Below, one piece after another: positions 1-6,664 of a stretch of 8,382 bases of DNA. Within the stretch, counting starts at the first letter, position 1. Every line of letters starts with the position of its first letter. This DNA comes from Planctomycetaceae bacterium (GTDB taxonomy: Bacteria > Planctomycetota > Planctomycetia > Pirellulales > Pirellulaceae): contig JABHUV010000386.1 of the NCBI GenBank assembly GCA_018658605.1, forward strand, positions 1 through 8,382, written 5' to 3'. The notes under the pieces were generated by a model. The model was given only the letters and a program-made list of their open reading frames with translations, made no database searches and was not told where the DNA came from. The position numbers were made by a program, and so were the translations under genes.

Positions 1-2
1 AA

Positions 3-1427
3 CCCCATTTCATCGCGACTGGTGGAGGTTCAGCTAAATCCGAGAATGATGCCCGTATCGGACTCGTCGTCGGTAACTTTCTCAAACGATTCTGTACACT
101 CGGCTGGGTGCTCACGGGGCTAATTGCAGCCACACTGTACGCCGATGTTGGCCAATTGATCCAAAATCCTGACCAGACATGGGGCTATGCCTCGATGCAC
201 TTGCTCGGACCCGGTTTCCGAGGATTGATGCTCGCCTGCCTGCTTGCCGCGCTGATGAGTAGTGTTGACGCCTACATGATTGTCGGTGCCGGACTAATCG
301 TACGGAACCTATATGTTCCATTTGTCAAACCATCGGCGACAGATAAAGAATGTCTGTGGGTTGGACGCGTCACAGGAATCATCGTAGTCGTGGGATCCAT
401 CTTTTTCTCACTGACAATTTATGACATGATCGCCCAGCTTACGATCACGTTTTGGTTCCCACTCGTCTTTGCCGCTCCGTTTTGGATTGGCATGTATTGG
501 CGCCGCGCCACAACACGAGCTGCTTGGATCACGGTCGCTTATTGCATCCTTGTGTTTGGCATGATTCCTTATCTAGGACCAATCATCGCTCCTAACCTTA
601 AAACCAACGAGACACTACTGGCACGCACTGAATTGACACGTACTGTTTCACAAGATATTGTTTCCAAATCAACGCTACGTCGAGAGTACACCAAGGCAAT
701 AACAACTTGGTCACTACAATTCGACCGCGCGAACAATATTAATAAAGCTGAACTTGAATTGCTCAAGCCCAAAAAAATCAGTGCTACTAAGATCGCAATT
801 CCCGACAGCACCGGCAAAGAACTCGTCGAGTTGGAGGTTGGCGTATCACGTCTCGAAACCTCGACGGAAAATGGCGGAAATGCGATATTCTTCAAATCAG
901 TCAAACCCATTAACAGTTCGATTACTCCGGAAGTTGTCGGGGTAGAGAAAATCAATGATTTCAAGACTCGCTATAAACTTGCCTACCCGCAAGGCACTAA
1001 GTTTGTAGCGTCTGGCAACTTAAAGCTAAATCTCGCCTTCTTCCTGCCACTCGGGATCGACCTCGCGGCGCAAACAAATTCCACCCGCAACGCGCTCGAA
1101 CTCGTGTCGAAAATAGTCCTGCCAATTTTAGTGATGATCATCGCGAGTTGGATTACTAGTATTACCGGTAAATCCAATTCATCCGAGACTCTTGAACGCT
1201 TTTATGCAAAGATGAAAACACCCGTTGATCCAGATCCAGAGGCCGACCTAGCCAAACTCGAAGCAGTCTACGCGGAACCGAGCAATACGGAACGAGTCAA
1301 ACTATTCCCGAACTCTAAACTGGAAATTCAAAAACCGACAACTGCCGATATTGTTGGCTTTACGATTTCCATGCTCGTTTGCTTTGCAATCGTTGGCCTA
1401 GCATTCGTCATGGCCGGAATAGCATAG
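3..1427 (+). CDS. SSS-family sodium:solute symporter, 3' part (5' end outside window)
   Basis: This is the C-terminal 474 residues of an inner-membrane sodium:solute symporter. The frame is already open at base 3, reading PHFIATGGGSAKSEND, so the GTG at 108 is an internal codon and not the start. Family features, in fragment numbering: a helix with the LLAALMSSVDAYMIVGAGL stretch (about 80-98), which matches the conserved small/Ser-rich SSS helix that helps bind Na+; then FAAPFWIGMYWRRAT (about 156-170), the usual aromatic-rich SSS helix end. Hydrophobic segments lie near 37-47, 74-101, 123-145, 148-166, 173-195, 342-357, 367-387 and 447-474. A hydrophilic block of about 140 residues (about 197-338) interrupts the membrane core, and a charged stretch containing LERFYAKMKTPVDPDPEAD precedes the last helix. 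The substrate cannot be read from sequence. Pantothenate is conceivable because PanF is an SSS protein and panD is next, but nothing specific supports it. The family call is firm; the substrate is unknown. Confidence 0.9.
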   Translation, partial: PHFIATGGGSAKSENDARIGLVVGNFLKRFCTLGWVLTGLIAATLYADVGQLIQNPDQTWGYASMHLLGPGFRGLMLACLLAALMSSVDAYMIVGAGLIVRNLYVPFVKPSATDKECLWVGRVTGIIVVVGSIFFSLTIYDMIAQLTITFWFPLVFAAPFWIGMYWRRATTRAAWITVAYCILVFGMIPYLGPIIAPNLKTNETLLARTELTRTVSQDIVSKSTLRREYTKAITTWSLQFDRANNINKAELELLKPKKISATKIAIPDSTGKELVELEVGVSRLETSTENGGNAIFFKSVKPINSSITPEVVGVEKINDFKTRYKLAYPQGTKFVASGNLKLNLAFFLPLGIDLAAQTNSTRNALELVSKIVLPILVMIIASWITSITGKSNSSETLERFYAKMKTPVDPDPEADLAKLEAVYAEPSNTERVKLFPNSKLEIQKPTTADIVGFTISMLVCFAIVGLAFVMAGIA

Positions 1428-1473
1428 GCTCAAGCGAAACAAAAAAATAGCAACAATTGAGCGATTCATCACC

Positions 1474-1502
1474 TCTACAAACTGGCTTTTCTGCAATATG
1501 AT
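1474..1502 (+). promoter_or_regulatory. Candidate sigma-70-like promoter for panD
   Basis: TCTACA (1474-1479) and TATGAT (1497-1502) are separated by 17 bases and match the consensus -35 and -10 boxes at 4 of 6 and 5 of 6 positions. Transcription would start near 1509 and give a leader of about 115 bases before panD. This is pattern matching by eye in an AT-leaning gap, so chance similarity is quite possible. Confidence 0.25.
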
Positions 1503-1518
1503 ATGACTGACAATTCAC

Positions 1519-1542
1519 CACACAGTCAATGACTACAGTGTG
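1519..1542 (+). other. Potential stem-loop in the panD upstream region
   Basis: CACACAGTC (1519-1527) can pair with GACT (1531-1534) plus GTGTG (1538-1542). This makes nine base pairs with a three-base ACA bulge (1535-1537) and an AAT loop (1528-1530). No T-run follows, so it does not look like an intrinsic terminator of the symporter gene. It may be a leader RNA element or a DNA dyad (AGTCA-A-TGACT), or it may be chance. Confidence 0.3.
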
Positions 1543-1547
1543 TCGTC

Positions 1548-1570
1548 TTTCCCGTATATTCCCTGGGAAA
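1548..1570 (+). other. Second dyad upstream of panD (TTTCCC/GGGAAA)
   Basis: TTTCCC (1548-1553) is complementary to GGGAAA (1565-1570) across an 11-base loop. The same right arm also forms the tight palindrome TTCCCTGGGAA (1559-1569), which could be a protein-binding operator. It starts six bases after the preceding hairpin and ends 53 bases before the panD start. No poly-T follows. Function is not established. Confidence 0.25.
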
Positions 1571-1623
1571 CACCTCATACAAATTAAAGCCTTCACCGTA
1601 ATAGAATATCCCTGTAATAAAAC

Positions 1624-1971
1624 ATGAAACGCACTTTTTTAAAAAGCAAAATTCACCGAGCCACCGTCACACAAGCCAACCTTGATTATGATGGATCAGT
1701 TTCGATCGATACAACACTGCTGAAGCTAGCTGACATTCAACCCTACGAACAGGTAGATATCTACAACATCAGTCGTGGAACACGCTTGACAACGTACGCC
1801 ATTGAAGCCCCCGCGGATTCAGGGAAGATCTGCATCAATGGAGCAGCGGCCCATCTGATGCAACCAACGGATCTAGTGATCATCTGTAGTTATGCTCAAT
1901 TCAATGAATCGGAACCAACGCCTGATCCAATTGTGATTAAAGTCAATGAGCACAACGCACAACAAAATTGA
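1624..1971 (+). CDS. panD: Aspartate 1-decarboxylase (pyruvoyl-dependent PanD)
   Basis: PanD decarboxylates L-aspartate to beta-alanine in the cytoplasm, feeding pantothenate and CoA synthesis. The 115-residue length is close to the family norm (E. coli about 126). Key residues align without gaps to E. coli numbering: Lys9 and His11 in KIHR, Tyr22, the self-cleavage pair Gly24-Ser25 in YDGSV (Ser25 becomes the pyruvoyl group), Arg54, Thr57 and Tyr58 in RLTTYAI, and Asn72 in the NGAAAH segment. The [12 protein letters not shown] start matches the family N-terminus, so this ATG is well supported. No clear Shine-Dalgarno sequence is visible. The gene lies 196 bases after the symporter and 31 bases before the peptidase gene, so it is probably co-transcribed with the latter. 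Whether cleavage needs a maturation partner such as PanZ cannot be told from the window. Confidence 0.96.
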   Translation: MKRTFLKSKIHRATVTQANLDYDGSVSIDTTLLKLADIQPYEQVDIYNISRGTRLTTYAIEAPADSGKICINGAAAHLMQPTDLVIICSYAQFNESEPTPDPIVIKVNEHNAQQN

Positions 1972-2002
1972 GATCGGTTATTTTTCCCAAAAGGCATTAT
2001 AA

Positions 2003-3097
2003 ATGAGTCAAGCGGCACAACGACGTACTAAACTACGGTCTCAGCTGAAAAAGCAGGGCCTCGATTCAATTTTGGTAACCGACGTACGCAACGTGAGTTA
2101 CCTGTCCGGATTTTCAGGTGACTCGAGCTACTTGTTCATCACCACTAAAAACACCATTATTATTTCCGATTTTCGCTACTTGCAAGAAATCGCGGATGAA
2201 TGCAGTGACATTGATTCGGTGATCCGCCGCTCTACTGACTCGATGATTAAGGTCTGTGCCAAGCTGATTCGAAAGTCTGGCGTAAACAATGTAGCCCTCG
2301 AGGGCGATTCACTGCCGCTGGCAATAGCAGAGGCGATCCACACGAAGATGCCCAAAGTTGATTTCGTCACGACCTCGAGCATTGTCGAAAAACTTAGGGA
2401 AATTAAGAGCCGTAGTGAAGTTGCCTTGATTCGCAAAGCGGTACATGCCGCACAAAAAGCTTTTGGAGTCATCACCAGTTCGCTCACCAAAGATCAAACC
2501 GAAAAAGAAATTGCTTTCAATCTCGAACATCAAATCCGCCAATTCGGCGGCCGCGGCACGAGCTTCGACCCAATCGTTGCTGTTGGTAGCCAAGCGGCAC
2601 TGCCGCATGCGACTCCGGGTAACCAAACTATCGGGGATGCCGATTTTGTATTGTTCGACTGGGGTGCCGACTACGATTGTTACCTCAGCGATATCACGCG
2701 CACTATGGTCACTGGCAAAGTGACTGCCAAATACCGCAAAGTGTACAATACGGTGCTGCAAGCACAACAACGAGCAATCAAACGAATCAAACCCGGAGCG
2801 ATCATGAGTAAAATCGATGCCGCTGCACGCGGACATATCGCCAATGCGGGGTATGGGAAATACTTTGGACACAGCCTTGGTCACGGCATTGGAACCTACA
2901 TTCATGAATCGCCACGCCTGGCAGCAAATCAACACATTCCACTGCAACTCGGCATGGTTGTTACGGTCGAACCGGGAATTTATTTACCAGGTTGGGGCGG
3001 TGTTAGAATTGAAGATGATGTCCTTGTTACCCGTAATGGACACGAAGTTTTGACGAATCTGCCTAAGAAACTTGAAGAGTGCATTCTAGAAGTCTAA
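2003..3097 (+). CDS. Xaa-Pro peptidase, M24B family (aminopeptidase P/prolidase type)
   Basis: This is a cytoplasmic dinuclear-metal peptidase that likely cleaves bonds next to proline in peptides. The 364-residue protein has the creatinase-like N-terminal domain (about 1-130, including the VTDVRNVSYLSGFSG segment) and a C-terminal pita-bread catalytic domain (about 135-364). All five metal ligands of the family are visible: Asp219 (FDWGADYD), Asp230 (SDITRT), His294 (GHSLGHGIG), Glu323 (VEPGIY) and Glu337 (RIEDD). The length fits the short YqhT/YpdF-like group rather than the longer E. coli PepP, and pepP versus pepQ cannot be decided, so no symbol is given. AAAAGG (1989-1994), eight bases before the ATG, is a plausible ribosome binding site. 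There is no signal peptide. Its position ahead of accB-accC matches a common bacterial neighbourhood, but efp is missing between them. Confidence 0.93.
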   Translation: MSQAAQRRTKLRSQLKKQGLDSILVTDVRNVSYLSGFSGDSSYLFITTKNTIIISDFRYLQEIADECSDIDSVIRRSTDSMIKVCAKLIRKSGVNNVALEGDSLPLAIAEAIHTKMPKVDFVTTSSIVEKLREIKSRSEVALIRKAVHAAQKAFGVITSSLTKDQTEKEIAFNLEHQIRQFGGRGTSFDPIVAVGSQAALPHATPGNQTIGDADFVLFDWGADYDCYLSDITRTMVTGKVTAKYRKVYNTVLQAQQRAIKRIKPGAIMSKIDAAARGHIANAGYGKYFGHSLGHGIGTYIHESPRLAANQHIPLQLGMVVTVEPGIYLPGWGGVRIEDDVLVTRNGHEVLTNLPKKLEECILEV

Positions 3098-3129
3098 GCT
3101 AGTTTTTCGGTACGATTGGAAATATGATC

Positions 3130-3157
3130 TTGTCAAACCGTCAAAAAAACCGATAAA
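3130..3157 (+). promoter_or_regulatory. Candidate sigma-70-like promoter for accB-accC
   Basis: TTGTCA (3130-3135, five of six to the -35 consensus) and GATAAA (3152-3157, four of six to the -10) are separated by 16 bases within the 198-base gap between the peptidase gene and accB. The implied leader before accB would be about 130 bases. The gap suggests that accB has its own promoter, but the exact site is only a guess by eye. Confidence 0.28.
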
Positions 3158-3295
3158 CAAGGGAACCAAACAAACTTTATTACTCAATTCTGTTACATCA
3201 GCACCTATTTTCACGTTTTCGCCCGTCGTTGGGGCTTAAAATGCAAGATTACCAGTATTTGTATCAGAAACATTAAATAAGAAAGAAAGCGTAGC

Positions 3296-3757
3296 ATGGC
3301 GAAATCCGGCAATGTTTTCGATATCGATCGTCTCCATCAGTACGTAGAGTTCATGAAGGAGAACGACATAACCGAAATCGATTTAGAACAAAACGGCGAA
3401 AAAATTCGTTTATCCAGGTCTGGCGGCGTTATGCCTGTCAGTGCCTCTGCGCCAGCACCTGTAGCCGCACCAACGGCTACAGCGGACAATGACGAAGCAG
3501 CGGAACCAGACCATATTGTGACAATTAACAGTCCCATGGTTGGCACCTTTTACTGTCGTCCCAATCCCGAATCCGAACCGTTTGTTCAAGTAGGTGATAT
3601 GGTTACGGCGGAATCTACAGTCTGTATTGTCGAGGCAATGAAAGTTTTCAATGAGCTGGCTGCAGAAATTCGCGGAAAGATCGTGGCTGTACTCGTCGAT
3701 GACCAAACGCCTGTCGACGTTGGCAAGCCGTTATTCAAAGTTGACACCAGCGGCTAG
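3296..3757 (+). CDS. accB: Acetyl-CoA carboxylase biotin carboxyl carrier protein (AccB/BCCP)
   Basis: BCCP carries the carboxylated biotin between the biotin carboxylase (AccC) and the carboxyltransferase (AccAD) during malonyl-CoA synthesis in the cytoplasm. The 153-residue protein is of family length. It shows the N-terminal helical region (about 1-42, ending DLEQNGEKIRLSR), an Ala/Pro-rich flexible linker (about 47-70) and the C-terminal biotinyl domain (about 73-151). The biotinylation motif is EAMKVFNE with target Lys116; Met-Met in the E. coli EAMKMMN motif is Val-Phe here. The domain also contains SPMVGTFYCRP, the segment carrying the thumb-type insertion of bacterial BCCPs. The ATG is preceded by purine-rich GAAAGAAAG but no clear Shine-Dalgarno sequence. 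accC follows on the same strand after 118 bases, and the two products are partners. Confidence 0.97.
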   Translation: MAKSGNVFDIDRLHQYVEFMKENDITEIDLEQNGEKIRLSRSGGVMPVSASAPAPVAAPTATADNDEAAEPDHIVTINSPMVGTFYCRPNPESEPFVQVGDMVTAESTVCIVEAMKVFNELAAEIRGKIVAVLVDDQTPVDVGKPLFKVDTSG

Positions 3758-3812
3758 TTTTTGTCGCTGGGTCTGCAATTCAGCAATCCAACCGTCATAA
3801 ATCAATTTCGTC

Positions 3813-3837
3813 GTTCATACCTACTCGGTAGGTGAAC
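3813..3837 (+). other. Bulged stem-loop in the accB-accC spacer
   Basis: GTTCA (3813-3817) pairs with TGAAC (3833-3837) and CCTAC (3820-3824) pairs with GTAGG (3828-3832). Together they form ten base pairs with a two-base TA bulge (3818-3819) and a TCG loop (3825-3827). It lies 38 bases upstream of the accC start. The following bases are not an immediate T-run (a TTATTTTT stretch appears about 19 bases later), so it is not a canonical terminator. It could be an attenuator, an RNA-processing or stability element, or a regulator-binding dyad. The pairing is seen directly; the role is unknown. Confidence 0.45.
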
Positions 3838-3875
3838 TCAACAAATCTATCTCTTATTTTTCGATCTCCACTTAT

Positions 3876-5222
3876 ATGTACAAACGCATCTTAATAGCGA
3901 ACCGAGGCGAAATTGCATTGCGCGTAATGCGTGCTTGTAAGGAAATGGGAATCGAAACCATCGCCATTTTCAGCGAAGGTGACCGAGGGGCTGCTTACTT
4001 AGATCTCGCCGACGAGGCCTATTGTGTCGGCCCCGCTCGCTCCACCGAAAGTTACCTCAAAATCGACCGCGTTATCAGTGCAGCCGAAGTAGGTAACGCT
4101 GACGCTATTCATCCAGGCTATGGTTTTTTAGCTGAAAATTCTCACTTCAATGACGTCTGTAGAAATTGCGAAATCGACTTCATCGGTCCTTTACCATCCT
4201 CTATGGACCAACTCGGCGACAAAAACACCGCGCGACGCATGGCACGTGAAGCAAACGTTCCTGTTGTCCCTGGCAGTGCCGGATTGATAACTGACAACGC
4301 CGAAGCAACAAAGGTTGCTGACGAAATTGGCTATCCAGTGCTGATCAAAGCAACAGCCGGTGGTGGTGGAAAAGGAATGCGAGTAGCAAAGAATGCTGAC
4401 GACCTAGAGACCGCTTTGAAACAAGCAGCTCAAGAAGCAGAGGCTGCCTTTGGTAATGCCGCTGTCTATCTGGAAAAATATGTCGAAGAGCCACGCCACG
4501 TAGAAGTGCAAGTCATTGCCGATCAACACGGTAACGTAGTCCACTTGTGGGAGCGAGATTGCAGTACCCAACGAAGACATCAAAAACTGATCGAAGAATC
4601 ACCAGCGACAAATTTACCCGAGGACATCCGCACGTCGATTTGCGAAGCGGCGGTACGCATGATCGCCAACGCAAATTACTCCAATGCTGGCACCGTCGAG
4701 TTTATTGTCGACAAGAACCATGATTTTTACTTTATCGAAGTCAACGCTCGCATCCAAGTTGAACATCCAGTCTCTGAATTAGTGACTGGTGTGGACTTGA
4801 TCAAGGAACAGATCCGAATCGCTGCGGGTGAACCGCTCGCCTTTACCCAAGAAGATATCGGGGCCTGTAAGGGACATGCGATTGAATGTCGCATCAATGC
4901 AGAAAACCCGGATCGCAACTTCCAACCATGCCCTGGAACAATCGATCATCTCATTATCCCTGGCGGTAAAGGTGTCCGCTGGGATTCGCATGTTCATGCA
5001 GGATACACCGTACCACCTCATTATGATTCTATGATCGGTAAACTCTTAGTGCACCAACCAACCCGTGCAGAAGCCATTGCTACAATGCTCCGTTGCTTGG
5101 ATGAACTACAAGTCGGCGGTATTGCCACAACAGCTTCTTTCCACAAAAAAGTGTTGACACACCCCGAATTTATTGCTGGCAATATCGACACCACTTTCGT
5201 CGAACGAACGCTGTTAGACTAA
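3876..5222 (+). CDS. accC: Acetyl-CoA carboxylase biotin carboxylase subunit (AccC)
   Basis: AccC is an ATP-grasp enzyme that carboxylates the biotin on AccB using bicarbonate and ATP. At 448 residues it is full length. The N-terminal biotin carboxylase domain starts [17 protein letters not shown] (about 1-113). The ATP-grasp domain (about 114-320) shows Lys116 (GDK), Lys158, the glycine-rich [10 protein letters not shown] loop (161-170), His208 and His235-Lys237 in QRRHQK, then [14 protein letters not shown] with metal and catalytic residues Glu288, Asn290, Arg292 and Glu296. The C-terminal domain has ECRINAE with Arg339 and [13 protein letters not shown] (381-393). The usual Met in NARMQVEHP is Ile here (Ile293), a mild change. 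The start is set by the canonical N-terminus; no Shine-Dalgarno sequence precedes it. There is no downstream carboxyltransferase or carrier domain, so this is the free-standing bacterial subunit and not an acyl-CoA or pyruvate carboxylase fusion. The neighbouring accB supports the assignment. Confidence 0.97.
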   Translation: MYKRILIANRGEIALRVMRACKEMGIETIAIFSEGDRGAAYLDLADEAYCVGPARSTESYLKIDRVISAAEVGNADAIHPGYGFLAENSHFNDVCRNCEIDFIGPLPSSMDQLGDKNTARRMAREANVPVVPGSAGLITDNAEATKVADEIGYPVLIKATAGGGGKGMRVAKNADDLETALKQAAQEAEAAFGNAAVYLEKYVEEPRHVEVQVIADQHGNVVHLWERDCSTQRRHQKLIEESPATNLPEDIRTSICEAAVRMIANANYSNAGTVEFIVDKNHDFYFIEVNARIQVEHPVSELVTGVDLIKEQIRIAAGEPLAFTQEDIGACKGHAIECRINAENPDRNFQPCPGTIDHLIIPGGKGVRWDSHVHAGYTVPPHYDSMIGKLLVHQPTRAEAIATMLRCLDELQVGGIATTASFHKKVLTHPEFIAGNIDTTFVERTLLD

Positions 5223-5323
5223 AGGTTATTAACTACCCTTGTGGTTTACGGCAAAAAACTGCGTGAATCAAACACAGATGCAATCTGCCGGTCTCGCTTA
5301 CCTTTTTTATTTGGGTTTCCTCC

Positions 5324-6634
5324 ATGACTACTGATACTTTGTCCCGCCCCGAAAAAACAATCAATCCAATAAAACGCGTCGCCATTCTATTCGCGGGCGG
5401 GCCTGCTCCAGCGGCCAATGCCGTTATTTCATCCGCTGCCGTTTCGTTCATTCGCAATGGCGCGGAAGTCATTGGCATCAAACACGGATATTCCGCTTTA
5501 ATGGAATATGATGGTGAAACGCCATTGGTAGAAGGTCAAGATTACATTCGGCTCACTGAAGAGTCCCTCGACCAAACTCGAGCCAAACCAGGAATTATGA
5601 TTGGCACCGCTCGTGCGAATCCCGGCAAGTCAATTCAACAACCATCTGATTTTCAAGATGCTGACAAGACCGCAGCACTGCAGCGCACCTACAATGCCAT
5701 GCGCAGCCTAGACGTCGATGCGTTCATTTCCATTGGCGGCGACGACACACTTAAGACCGCTAATAAATTCCAACTGTTCCAAAAACACCTCGGCGATGAC
5801 CATATTACAATCCCTGTAGTCCACCTTCCGAAAACTATCGATAATGACTATATGGGAATAGATTTTACCTTTGGATTTTTCACCGCCGTTGATTTTCTGG
5901 CAACAGAAATTCGTAACTTGAATTGCGATGCATCTGCGGGTCGAGCATATTTTCTCTGCGAAGCAATGGGACGCAGTGCAGGGTGGCTCGCTTATGGCGC
6001 TGCAATGGCTGGTGAGGCAAGTTTGGTCATTAGCGTAGAAGATATTGTCGGTATCTATGCAACCGAGGAAACAATCACGAACGAGATTACTGGCGAATCG
6101 GAAACTCGAAAAATCATGGATATGCAAGCACTGGTCGGTCGCATGGTACGAACGATGGTTGCCAGAGAAGAACAGGGCAAGGAGTTTGGCGTTATCGTTG
6201 TAGCCGAAGGATTAGCTGAGTTCTTGCCGTACAGTTACCTTGCAGGAATACCCCGAGATGACCATGGCCACATTGCTATTTCAGAAATCAGTCTAGGAAA
6301 AATTTTAACCGAATACCTGAGCACCGCTTATACCGAGGCGACCGGAAAGCACCGCAAGATCAATGGCTTGCAATTAGGCTATGAATCACGCTGCTCCCAA
6401 CCCGTAGCATTTGACATTATGCTCGGTAGTCAATTAGGCGTGGGTGCATATCGAGCACTCGCCGAACAACAGCTCAATGGCGTCATGGTCAGCATCAGCG
6501 GCCAACTCGATTTAGAGTACGTGCCATTTAAACAACTCGTTGACCCTGATACGCTCGTCACCGTCGTTCGCTACATCGAAACAACCAGTGATTTCCACAA
6601 ACTAGCAAGATTCCTCGAGCCGTATATCGATTAA
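5324..6634 (+). CDS. pfp: Pyrophosphate--fructose-6-phosphate 1-phosphotransferase (PPi-PFK)
   Basis: This phosphofructokinase-family enzyme interconverts fructose 6-phosphate plus PPi and fructose 1,6-bisphosphate plus Pi, so it can work in both glycolysis and gluconeogenesis. Phosphoryl-donor specificity is read from two motifs. GGDD (138-141, in SIGGDDTLKT) has Asp where ATP-PFKs have Gly, and PKTIDND (169-175) has Lys where ATP-PFKs have Gly; both are the PPi-type signature. Asp173 is the expected catalytic base. The N-terminal loop is GGPAPAANAVI (25-35) in place of the classical GGDxPGxN. The substrate-binding MGRSAGWLAYGAA (215-227) and GYESRCSQP (352-360) are present. The 436-residue length fits the single-domain bacterial PPi-PFKs of about 400-440 residues. 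No Shine-Dalgarno sequence is seen before the ATG. The gene lies 101 bases after accC and converges on hisB with 26 bases between stop codons. Kinetics and reversibility are inferred from the family. Confidence 0.93.
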   Translation: MTTDTLSRPEKTINPIKRVAILFAGGPAPAANAVISSAAVSFIRNGAEVIGIKHGYSALMEYDGETPLVEGQDYIRLTEESLDQTRAKPGIMIGTARANPGKSIQQPSDFQDADKTAALQRTYNAMRSLDVDAFISIGGDDTLKTANKFQLFQKHLGDDHITIPVVHLPKTIDNDYMGIDFTFGFFTAVDFLATEIRNLNCDASAGRAYFLCEAMGRSAGWLAYGAAMAGEASLVISVEDIVGIYATEETITNEITGESETRKIMDMQALVGRMVRTMVAREEQGKEFGVIVVAEGLAEFLPYSYLAGIPRDDHGHIAISEISLGKILTEYLSTAYTEATGKHRKINGLQLGYESRCSQPVAFDIMLGSQLGVGAYRALAEQQLNGVMVSISGQLDLEYVPFKQLVDPDTLVTVVRYIETTSDFHKLARFLEPYID

Positions 6635-6648
6635 TTTCGCGGGGCATC

Positions 6649-6664
6649 GTAACACGTGCGTTAC
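6649..6664. terminator. Small dyad between convergent pfp and hisB
   Basis: GTAAC (6649-6653) and GTTAC (6660-6664) form a five-base-pair stem around a six-base loop in the 26-base gap between the convergent genes, overlapping the hisB stop codon. The placement suits a shared transcription end point. The stem is short and no T-run follows on either strand, so an intrinsic terminator is doubtful. Confidence 0.2.

Noticed and set aside
108..110. GTG as the start of the symporter
   Set aside because: The same frame is open and typical of SSS proteins back to base 3, so this codon is internal and the real start lies outside the window.
1408..1596. 62-codon - strand frame in the symporter-panD gap
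   Set aside because: Its Cys/Arg-rich product shows no family features, it overlaps the symporter's 3' end, and it covers the dyad region. Most likely a chance frame.
2309..2947. 212-codon open frame on the - strand
   Set aside because: It lies wholly inside the M24 peptidase gene in antisense. Its product has no recognisable motif, and the + strand gene has all its catalytic residues.
3103..3157. Terminator after the peptidase gene (TCGGT and ACCGA)
   Set aside because: Only five pairs across a loop of about 40 bases, without a proper T-tract.
5245..5267. TTTACG/CGTGAA dyad in the accC-pfp gap
   Set aside because: It needs a G-T pair, and a competing GCA/TGC pairing uses the same bases. 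Too weak to annotate.
5275..5308. Possible intrinsic terminator after accC (CAGAT-GCA-ATCTG stem, then T6)
   Set aside because: The stem has only five pairs and is AT-rich, and 15 bases separate it from the T-run. That geometry does not fit a terminator, so transcription may continue into pfp.
5708..6127. 139-codon - strand frame
   Set aside because: Antisense shadow of pfp with no protein-like motif.
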